Shown here one piece after another: positions 7,294-12,532 of a stretch of DNA of 12,532 nucleotides (position 1 is its first letter; every line of letters starts with the position of its first letter). The stretch covers positions 1-12,532 of the forward strand of contig JAKSPG010000020.1 in NCBI GenBank assembly GCA_024405075.1. Reading direction: 5' to 3'. The notes beneath the pieces are model-generated. The model was not told the origin of the DNA. It searched no databases and worked only from the letters and a program-made list of their open reading frames with translations. Made by a program: the position numbers and the translations under genes. Source of the DNA: Elusimicrobiaceae bacterium. GTDB lineage: Bacteria > Elusimicrobiota > Elusimicrobia > Elusimicrobiales > Elusimicrobiaceae.

Positions 7294-7818
7294 TTATTTA
7301 TTGGCCAGTTGTTTGACTAACTCGCACAACGGTTGGCTGCGTGGGGTGGTTGCCCGCGTACAAATGACACGGTTTTGGTAGTTGGGTAAGGGATGATGTT
7401 CAAAATACCAAACTACCTGGTTATCATTCTGCCGGCAATTTTCGTTTATAGTTTCCCCGGGGCAAAAGGCGATCCATGCTGCTCCGGGGTTGTAAGAAGA
7501 ACCGGGAGAATTTTGCCCATTGGCGAGATAAATTCCGTGTGATTTGCAAAAGAGTTGCCGGTTTAAATCTCCGAAGATTTCACAACCGGTAGAGCCAAAA
7601 TCCATATCTAGTTCACTAAAATCTATGGTATATGCCCCGGTTGCCAGGTAATGCATTTCTTGGGCTTTATGTAAGCTGTTTAATAAGTTAGTTCCCTGCA
7701 CCATGTGGGATTTGTCTACCGCTTTTTGGTATTGCGGCAAGGCCACGGCCGCTAAAATACCGATGATAAGGACAACGACTAACAATTCAATAAGTGTAAA
7801 TGCGTTTGTTTTTTTCAT
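7294..7818 (-). CDS. Type IV pilin-like protein 2
   Basis: 174 residues from the ATG at 7818. The leader MKKTNA is followed by mature FTLIELLVV with Glu at mature position 5 (residue 11); the hydrophobic helix runs to about residue 30. Cleavage falls after Ala6. After the helix comes YLATGAYTIDFSELD (57-71), a pattern shared with pilins 1 and 3. Cys residues are at 79, 91, 119, 128, 153 and 165; the last pair (12 apart) is the likely C-terminal disulfide loop. The frame is open further upstream to 7929, but that start is rejected: GGAG (7825-7828) precedes the 7818 ATG, and the promoter -10 lies inside the would-be extension. It is monocistronic, convergent with the helicase and divergent from gatC. 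It is presumably exported and assembled by a type IV pilus-like machine encoded elsewhere. Confidence 0.92.
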   Translation of the reverse strand: MKKTNAFTLIELLVVVLIIGILAAVALPQYQKAVDKSHMVQGTNLLNSLHKAQEMHYLATGAYTIDFSELDMDFGSTGCEIFGDLNRQLFCKSHGIYLANGQNSPGSSYNPGAAWIAFCPGETINENCRQNDNQVVWYFEHHPLPNYQNRVICTRATTPRSQPLCELVKQLANK

Positions 7819-7843
7819 AAAAAGCTCCTTTTTGCGTTTCTTT

Positions 7844-7871
7844 ATTATCGTTTTTTTTTTTGATATGTCAA
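7844..7871 (-). promoter_or_regulatory. Promoter of pilin 2 with A11 tract in the spacer
   Basis: On the coding (minus) strand, TTGACA (7871-7866), a 16-nt spacer and GATAAT (7849-7844). The spacer is TATC, eleven A (7861-7851), then C. The predicted transcript start is near 7837, giving a short leader with AGGAGC before the 7818 ATG. It has the same architecture as the pilin 3 promoter. Confidence 0.8.
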
Positions 7872-7916
7872 GCCTTTTTTGGTGGGGAAGTAAATTTAAA
7901 ACGGGAATAAAGGCAT

Positions 7917-7946
7917 AAAAACAGGCCACACGCGATAGGTGGCCTG
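7917..7946 (-). terminator. Rho-independent terminator, minus strand, with no obvious gene
   Basis: CAGGCCAC (7922-7929) and GTGGCCTG (7939-7946) form a perfect 8-bp GC-rich stem with a 9-nt loop. Read on the minus strand, the stem is followed at once by TTTTT (7921-7917). On the plus strand there is no T run. Upstream on the minus strand lies only the gatC leader, so the terminated transcript is unknown. It would shield the pilin 2 promoter from read-through. Confidence 0.7.
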
Positions 7947-7992
7947 GATAAGGATTAAAAAATGCGGAAACTTTTTTGTTACGTTCGTATCC

Positions 7993-8021
7993 TTGTGTAA
8001 GGTTCTTTTATTATATAAAAT
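7993..8021 (+). promoter_or_regulatory. Candidate promoter of gatC-gatA-nudix
   Basis: TTGTGT (7993-7998), a 17-nt spacer and TAAAAT (8016-8021) give a reasonable sigma-70-type promoter. Transcription would start near 8028, just before the AAGGAG at 8029-8034 that serves gatC, so the leader would be very short. Confidence 0.5.
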
Positions 8022-8043
8022 AAATGTTAAGGAGCCATTTTTT

Positions 8044-8325
8044 ATGCAAATTACTAAACAAGATGTAGAGCTGGCCGCCAAACTCGCTAAAATGAAAGTA
8101 AGCGAGCAAGAGGTCGCTATCTACGAAGAGCAACTAAAAGCGCTGTTTGATTGGGTGGCCGAACTGTCTGCCGTCAATACGGAGAGCGTCCAACTAACCG
8201 GCGCGCAACTGGCGGCGTTTATACGACCGGACGAGCCCGTACAAAACGCCCCCCTGGCGCAAGAATTACGCAATGATTTTGCCTGTGAACAGGACGGCTG
8301 TGCCAAGGTTAAAAAGGTGCTTTGA
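8044..8325 (+). CDS. gatC: Asp/Glu-tRNA amidotransferase subunit C
   Basis: 93 residues, the usual GatC size. GatC is the small subunit that wraps between GatA and GatB and stabilises the amidotransferase that turns Glu-tRNA(Gln) and/or Asp-tRNA(Asn) into the correct amide form. ITKQDVELAAKLAKMKVSEQEV at the start, the LKALFDWVAEL helix and a late RPDEPV segment are typical. The start at 8044 follows AAGGAG with 9-nt spacing; the frame extends upstream to 7939, but that part overlaps promoter-like sequence and has no GatC features. gatA follows after one base. gatB is not in the window. Confidence 0.93.
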   Translation: MQITKQDVELAAKLAKMKVSEQEVAIYEEQLKALFDWVAELSAVNTESVQLTGAQLAAFIRPDEPVQNAPLAQELRNDFACEQDGCAKVKKVL

Positions 8326-8326
8326 T

Positions 8327-9742
8327 ATGATGACGATTTCTCAACTTGTAAACGCTATTACATCCGGCGAGAAAACAGCCGAACAAATCACGCGCGAGTC
8401 GCTGGCCGTTATCGCGCAGAAAAACCCGCAAATCAACGCATTTGTGGAAGTGTTTGAAAAAGACGCCCTGGCGCAAGCCCAAGCCGTGGACGCCAAACGC
8501 GCCCGCGGCGAAAAACTCGGCCCGCTTGCCGGTGTGCCGGTAGCCATTAAAGATAACATTTTGTACAAAGGCCACAAGGCCACCTGCTGTTCCAAAATGT
8601 TGGAAAATTACGTCGCACCTTACACTTCTACGGTGGTGGAAAAGTTACTCGCGGCCGATGCGGTAATTATCGGGCGTACCAACATGGACGAATTTGCCAT
8701 GGGTAGCAGTAACCAAACTTCCGTGTACGGCCCGGTAAAAAACCCGGTGGATACCGAGCGTGTGCCCGGCGGAAGTTCCGGCGGCAGCGCGGCCGCGGTA
8801 GCGGCTGGCATGGTGCCGCTTGCGTTAGGCACGGATACGGGCGGCTCGGTGCGTCAGCCCGCCAGCTTTTGCGGAGTTGTAGGGGTGAAACCCGGCTACG
8901 GGCGCATTTCACGCTATGGTGTTGTGGCGTTTGCTTCCAGTGCGGACCAGGTGGGTGTACTGGCGGCCAACGTGGCAGACGCGTCTTTGGCGTTAGAAGT
9001 AATTTCCGGGCACGACACGCATGATTCTACTTCTCTGCCCGCCCCTGTTCCGGCGTATACAAAACAATTTACACCTGATTTAAAGGGCTTAAAAGTGGGC
9101 CTGCCCAAAGGATTTTTGGACGGGTTGTACGAAGATATCAAGGCGCGTTTAGTAGCGGCGGCCGAGGAACTGAAAAAACTCGGCGCGCAAGTGATTGACG
9201 TGGATGTTCCGCTTGCCAAGTATTCGGCCCCGGTGTATTATATCCTTACCAGTGCCGAGGCCAGCTCTAACTTGGGCCGTTACGACGGTATCCGTTACGG
9301 ATATTCGGCTCAACAAGCCTCCGATTTAAACGCCTATTACGAAGATTCCCGTGCTCTGTTTGGGCTGGAAGTTAAAAAGCGTATCATCATCGGTACGTAT
9401 GCACTAACTTCCAAACGCTACGAGGAATGCTTCTTAAAAGCGATGAAAGTGCGTGAACTTATCCGCGAAGATTTCAAGAAAGTGTTTGAGCAAGTGGATG
9501 TTTTGCTTACCCCCACTTCGCCTTCTACGGCGTTTCGGTTGGGGAAATGGGGCAACAACCCGATTTCGCTTTATCTGGCGGACTTATATACCTGCCCGGG
9601 TAACATCGGTGGGCTGGCCGGGATCAGCGTGCCGTTTGGGCTAGATAAAAAGGGATTGCCGATCGGTGTGCAGTTTTACGGGCCGATTTTACAGGAAGAA
9701 AAAATCCTAAACGCGGCGTATCACCTGGAGAAAAGTTTATGA
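8327..9742 (+). CDS. gatA: Asp/Glu-tRNA amidotransferase subunit A
   Basis: 471 residues, slightly short for GatA. It is an amidase-signature glutaminase that frees ammonia from Gln for GatB. The Ser-cisSer-Lys triad is visible: Lys75 in VAIKDN, Ser150 in GGSSGGS and Ser174 in TDTGGSVRQ, spaced as in characterised GatA proteins. The start lies one base after the gatC stop: ATG at 8327, with a second ATG at 8330 equally possible, preceded by AAGGTG. An upstream ATG at 8273 lies inside gatC and is rejected. The stop overlaps the nudix gene as ATGA. The presence of gatCA suggests indirect formation of Gln-tRNA and/or Asn-tRNA in this organism. Confidence 0.96.
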   Translation: MMTISQLVNAITSGEKTAEQITRESLAVIAQKNPQINAFVEVFEKDALAQAQAVDAKRARGEKLGPLAGVPVAIKDNILYKGHKATCCSKMLENYVAPYTSTVVEKLLAADAVIIGRTNMDEFAMGSSNQTSVYGPVKNPVDTERVPGGSSGGSAAAVAAGMVPLALGTDTGGSVRQPASFCGVVGVKPGYGRISRYGVVAFASSADQVGVLAANVADASLALEVISGHDTHDSTSLPAPVPAYTKQFTPDLKGLKVGLPKGFLDGLYEDIKARLVAAAEELKKLGAQVIDVDVPLAKYSAPVYYILTSAEASSNLGRYDGIRYGYSAQQASDLNAYYEDSRALFGLEVKKRIIIGTYALTSKRYEECFLKAMKVRELIREDFKKVFEQVDVLLTPTSPSTAFRLGKWGNNPISLYLADLYTCPGNIGGLAGISVPFGLDKKGLPIGVQFYGPILQEEKILNAAYHLEKSL

Positions 9743-10212
9743 TCGTGTCCGAATTTTCTTGCGGCGGTGTGGTGCTGGACGGTAAAAAAGTGCTTATCGT
9801 GCAGGTAAAAAACATGAAAGGCCGCAAAATTTGGACGTTTCCCAAAGGGCATATTGAAGCTGGCGAGACGCCCCGCCAGGCCGCGTTGCGCGAAGTGTTG
9901 GAAGAAACCGGTTACAAGGCCGCTATCATCCATCCCATGATCCGCGTGAAATATGCGTTTACGTTCCAGGGCAATTACGTCAAAAAAATGGTGCAGTGGT
10001 ATTTGATGAAAAAGCTGGGACGTATCGGCAAGCATGACGCTTCGGAGATTTTGGCGATACGGTGGGTGTCAATCCCCAAAGCACATGAGCTGGTGCAATA
10101 CCCCAGCGATGTGCGGCTGTTAGATATGCTGATGGCTTCCATGCATATCGCTCCCCGCCAAACGCCGGAGCCGGAAGCCGGTGCGGAAGAAAATACCCCA
10201 CCGGAAGAATAA
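9739..10212 (+). CDS. Nudix hydrolase, MutT/Ap4A-hydrolase-like
   Basis: 157 residues with a perfect Nudix box at 37-59: Gly37, five residues, Glu43, seven residues, then REVLEETGY. These residues bind the metal and cleave nucleoside diphosphates linked to another group. The stretch just before, WTFPKGHIEAGE, recalls bis(5'-nucleosyl)-tetraphosphatase (Ap4A) pyrophosphohydrolases, but the substrate cannot be fixed. The C-terminus (about 142-157) is a Pro/Glu-rich acidic tail, probably disordered. It shares ATGA with gatA and is likely translationally coupled. Since Ap4A is a by-product of aminoacyl-tRNA synthetases, the link to a tRNA-amidation operon is suggestive but unproven. It is convergent with pilin 3, with a 41-nt gap in which I see no clear terminator. 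Confidence 0.9.
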   Translation: MIVSEFSCGGVVLDGKKVLIVQVKNMKGRKIWTFPKGHIEAGETPRQAALREVLEETGYKAAIIHPMIRVKYAFTFQGNYVKKMVQWYLMKKLGRIGKHDASEILAIRWVSIPKAHELVQYPSDVRLLDMLMASMHIAPRQTPEPEAGAEENTPPEE

Positions 10213-10253
10213 AAAATTGTCCGGGATATTTTTGTTACTGCCGCGTGCAATAG

Positions 10254-10724
10254 CTAGTTGGAAATGGCATAACGGGTATAGTCTTGATCGGACCCAACAT
10301 TTGGCCCCATGGATTTACAGATGGCCACATAATCTGCTTCAGAGGTTTTGGCCGCACAATAAATTTTTCCTTTCATAGTTTGATAAGCATCGGTCCTGTT
10401 TACAAAAGAGGCCACAATCTGTAAATTTCGTTGACCTTGATATAATGCTTCTATCTTCCCTGAATTGCTTGGCAAATGACAGCTCCACCCATTTGGGCAC
10501 GAGCCGTCCACACTCAAATTATCTATATCATCCGTATACACGCCGTTGGCCAAATAATAAATTTCTTCGGCTTCTTGAACCGCTTTCAAATACGCTACAA
10601 CGGACATCATACGGCTTTTCAATACCGCCCGTCGGTATTGCGGCAATGCCACCGCAGCCAGTATGCCGATGATAAGAATAACGACTAGTAATTCAATGAG
10701 CGTAAACGCTTGTTTATTTTTCAT
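10254..10724 (-). CDS. Type IV pilin-like protein 3
   Basis: 156 residues. The leader MKNKQA is followed by mature FTLIELLVV with Glu at mature position 5 (residue 11), and a hydrophobic helix to about residue 30. Predicted cleavage follows Ala6. The helix then carries on into YYLANGVYTDDIDNL (56-70), as in the other two. Cys residues are at 76, 82, 123 and 136; the pair 123/136 in CAAKTSEADYVAICKSMG matches the C-terminal loop of pilin 1 (ending CKSLG). AGGAGC lies 8 nt before the ATG. It has its own promoter and is divergent from pheS. Its N-terminal helix is nearly identical in protein sequence to pilins 1 and 2, although many codons differ. Confidence 0.92.
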   Translation of the reverse strand: MKNKQAFTLIELLVVILIIGILAAVALPQYRRAVLKSRMMSVVAYLKAVQEAEEIYYLANGVYTDDIDNLSVDGSCPNGWSCHLPSNSGKIEALYQGQRNLQIVASFVNRTDAYQTMKGKIYCAAKTSEADYVAICKSMGPNVGSDQDYTRYAISN

Positions 10725-10770
10725 ACAAAAAGCTCCTTGTTGGTTGTAGTAATAAAATTAAGCTACCATT

Positions 10771-10798
10771 ATTATCGTTTTTTTTTTTGACATGTCAA
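10771..10798 (-). promoter_or_regulatory. Promoter of pilin 3 with A11 tract in the spacer
   Basis: On the coding (minus) strand, TTGACA (10798-10793), a 16-nt spacer and GATAAT (10776-10771). The spacer is TGTC, eleven A (10788-10778), then C. The -35 lies within a perfect 12-bp palindrome, TTGACATGTCAA. A leader of about 40 nt follows to AGGAGC and the 10724 start. Confidence 0.8.
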
Positions 10799-10915
10799 GC
10801 AAAATTTGCCAGTCTGTCGGGAATACGCTTTTTTAAAATGGTTCAAAAACGCTGCACGCAACGATGCCGGCTGCCTAACTTTTTTTTTACAAGGCCTGCA
10901 GAGGGGCTATTTCCC

Positions 10916-10948
10916 CACGCGCGTTACGCGTGCGGGATTTTATATAAT
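10916..10948 (+). promoter_or_regulatory. Putative pheS promoter: palindrome plus -10 box
   Basis: A palindrome CACGCG-CGTTA-CGCGTG (10916-10932) lies just before TATAAT (10943-10948), which is only 6 nt from the pheS ATG. No good -35 is seen. The palindrome could be an operator over the -35 region. The short stem GGGG/CCCC at 10903-10916 overlaps it. No T-box or leader-peptide attenuator is recognisable upstream. Confidence 0.4.
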
Positions 10949-10954
10949 ATTACT

Positions 10955-11995
10955 ATGACTATTTCCGAATTCAAAACCGCTTGCCAAACCATTGAGCAAG
11001 AATACAAAACAAAAATTTCCCACGCGGATAATCTGGCCCTGGTGGAAGAATTGCGCGTGGCCGCCCTCGGGCGCAAAGGCGCACTGACCGAACTACTCAA
11101 AAATCTGAAAGATTTTTCCATAGAAGATAAAAAAACAGCCGGGCCGCTGGGCAACGCTTTAAAGGCCGCGCTTACGGCTGCATTGGACGAAAAAACAGAA
11201 GCGCTTTCCGCCGCCGCCATTAACGACGAGCTAAACAAAGTAGATTTGGATTTGACGCTCCCCGGTTATCCCGTAGCTAAAGGCCACCGTCATCCGCTTT
11301 CCGTAGCGCAGGACCGCATGACCGATATTTTGGCACGGCTCGGGTTTGAATGGGCCGAAGGACCGTGGGTGGAAGACGAAAAACACAATTTTGACCTTTT
11401 AAATATCCCGCTGCACCACCCGGCGCGCGACGCGCAAGATACTTTTTTTGTGGATGGCAAAATGCCGCTGGTGTTGCGTACGCATACGTCTAACGTGCAA
11501 AGCCGGTACATGGAAAAACACAAACCGCCGCTTCGTATCATGGCACCGGGGCGCGTATTTCGCAACGACAGCTTGGATGCTACCCACAGCCCGGTGTTCC
11601 ACCAAATTGAAGGGCTGTATGTAGACAAAAATGTTAGCATGGCCGATTTGAAAAGCGACCTAACCGCCTTCATGAAAGGGCTCTTTGGCAATAAGGCCGA
11701 AATTCGTTTCCGCCCGTCGTTCTTTCCGTTTACCGAGCCCAGTGTGGAAGTGGACGTCAAATGCGTGTTCTGTCAGGGCAAAGGGTGCAATGTCTGCAAG
11801 GGTGGCGGCTGGATTGAAATGCTCGGTGCGGGCGTAGTTCACCCCAATGTCTTAAGAAACTGCGGCATTGACCCCAATGAATTTAGCGGCTACGCATTTG
11901 GTATGGGGGTGGAACGGTTGGCTATGATGATGTTAAACATCAAAGACATCCGCACATTTTACGAGAACGATTTGCGTATTCTGAAACAATTCTAG
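10955..11995 (+). CDS. pheS: Phenylalanyl-tRNA synthetase alpha subunit
   Basis: 346 residues, the usual length. It is the catalytic subunit of the alpha2-beta2 enzyme that charges tRNA-Phe. The N-terminal part (about 1-95) is helical and coiled-coil-like, for tRNA binding. The class II core shows FDLLNIPLHHPARDAQDTFF (146-165), RTHTS (175-179), motif 2 GRVFRND to HQIEG (199-220) and motif 3 GMGVERLAMM (316-325). A C-x2-C-x4-C-x2-C cluster (270, 273, 278, 281) may bind metal; similar clusters occur in other bacterial PheS. The frame is open back to 10787, but homology begins at MTISEF (10955). No Shine-Dalgarno sequence precedes this ATG, and a TATAAT lies 6 nt upstream, so the mRNA may be leaderless. 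pheT follows after 8 nt. Confidence 0.96.
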   Translation: MTISEFKTACQTIEQEYKTKISHADNLALVEELRVAALGRKGALTELLKNLKDFSIEDKKTAGPLGNALKAALTAALDEKTEALSAAAINDELNKVDLDLTLPGYPVAKGHRHPLSVAQDRMTDILARLGFEWAEGPWVEDEKHNFDLLNIPLHHPARDAQDTFFVDGKMPLVLRTHTSNVQSRYMEKHKPPLRIMAPGRVFRNDSLDATHSPVFHQIEGLYVDKNVSMADLKSDLTAFMKGLFGNKAEIRFRPSFFPFTEPSVEVDVKCVFCQGKGCNVCKGGGWIEMLGAGVVHPNVLRNCGIDPNEFSGYAFGMGVERLAMMMLNIKDIRTFYENDLRILKQF

Positions 11996-12003
11996 GAGTA
12001 ATT

Positions 12004-12532
12004 ATGAAGATCTTATATTCTTGGCTCAAAGATTTTATTGAACTTGATTTGTCGCCGGAAGAACTCGCTCAAAAATTAACTGATTTGGGTATTGAGGTCG
12101 CTTCTGTGCAAACTACAGGTGCCGATTTTGAGGGCGTCCACGTAGCGCAAATTACGCAAATTGAAAACCACCCGGATTCCGACCACCTGCACTTAGTCAC
12201 GCTGGACCTGGGCGGCGGAAAAACGCAGCGTGTGGTGTGCGGCGCCCCTAACGTGGCTGTGGGGCAGAAAGTGCCGTTGGCACGTGTCGGCGCGCGGCTT
12301 GGCAAAAATGTGCTTAAGGCGGCGGTAATTCGTGGCGTGGCCAGCGAGGGGATGATTTGTTCGTCAGACGAGCTGGGGCTTACTAATACTCGTGCGCGTG
12401 GTATTATGGTGCTGGACGACAAAATCCCGCTCGGCACGGACGTATCTTCGTTGTATGGAAAAGCCGACACTGCTTTTGAGTTGGAAATTACATCTAACCG
12501 CCCCGACTTGCTTTCCCATTTGGGTGTAGCAC
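12004..12532 (+). CDS. pheT: Phenylalanyl-tRNA synthetase beta subunit, cut by window edge
   Basis: The first 176 residues are visible, and the frame is open at the edge (full PheT is near 800). The start MKILYSWLKDFIEL is the typical N-terminal B1 segment. Residues about 40-150 form the EMAP/Arc1-like tRNA-binding fold, with HPDSDHLHLVTLDLG (56-70) and VVCGAPNV (77-84). ELEITSNRPDLLSHLGVA at the edge opens the B3/4 editing region. AGGAG at 11994-11998 overlaps the pheS stop codon, so the two genes are surely co-expressed, as usual for this heteromeric enzyme. Confidence 0.97.
   Translation, partial: MKILYSWLKDFIELDLSPEELAQKLTDLGIEVASVQTTGADFEGVHVAQITQIENHPDSDHLHLVTLDLGGGKTQRVVCGAPNVAVGQKVPLARVGARLGKNVLKAAVIRGVASEGMICSSDELGLTNTRARGIMVLDDKIPLGTDVSSLYGKADTAFELEITSNRPDLLSHLGVA

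Noticed and set aside
7819..7929. N-terminal extension of pilin 2 by 37 residues
   Set aside because: The promoter -10 and -35 and the A11 tract lie inside it, and a good ribosome binding site precedes the shorter start.
10880..10888. T9 run upstream of pheS as a terminator or another phase-variation tract
   Set aside because: No stable stem directly before it and no promoter elements placed around it.
10787..10954. N-terminal extension of PheS by 56 residues
   Set aside because: No PheS similarity, and it overlaps the pilin 3 promoter; the family start fits 10955.
10800..10954. T-box or leader-peptide attenuator for pheS
   Set aside because: No T-box consensus, no Phe-rich short reading frame, and no terminator between it and the gene.

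Overview
The window looks like chromosome from a bacterium of the Elusimicrobiota (Elusimicrobium-like, probably gut-associated), at moderate G+C. This placement is an inference. It rests on scattered single type IV pilin-like genes with an FTLIELLVV start and a C-terminal Cys pair, set among housekeeping genes. No rRNA or other decisive marker is present.

Layout. At the left edge, on the minus strand, a tRNA-Glu(CTC) gene precedes a truncated DUF1646-type membrane transporter. Divergent from them is pilin-like gene 1 (plus). A short pair of palindromes follows, then a tight plus-strand run: ychF, a TrmA/RlmD-type rRNA m5U methyltransferase, an RDD-family membrane protein and a UvrD/PcrA helicase. 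Overlaps of 8 and 4 nt and a 10 nt gap suggest one operon. A 224-nt gap between convergent genes is filled by two related palindromic repeat units. Pilin-like gene 2 (minus) comes next, then gatC-gatA-nudix (plus, coupled), pilin-like gene 3 (minus), and pheS-pheT (plus, pheT cut by the window edge).

How it fits together. Most of the window is translation machinery and genome maintenance: charging of Glu-, Gln/Asn- and Phe-tRNA, ribosome-associated factors, rRNA modification and DNA unwinding. Set among these genes are three unlinked, monocistronic pilin-like genes, each with its own promoter.

The most notable signal is in those promoters. All three carry GCTTGACAT at the -35 region. All three have a single-nucleotide run of exactly 11 bases between the -35 and -10 elements (T11 for pilin 1, A11 for pilins 2 and 3). 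These are the only runs of 10 or more that I find in the window. Such tracts are the classic substrate for slipped-strand phase variation by promoter spacing. The data therefore suggest a dispersed, individually switchable pilin repertoire, an inference that sequence from other strains or reads could test. Other points to look at are the two-unit palindromic repeat, an unexplained minus-strand terminator upstream of pilin 2, and a possibly leaderless pheS.
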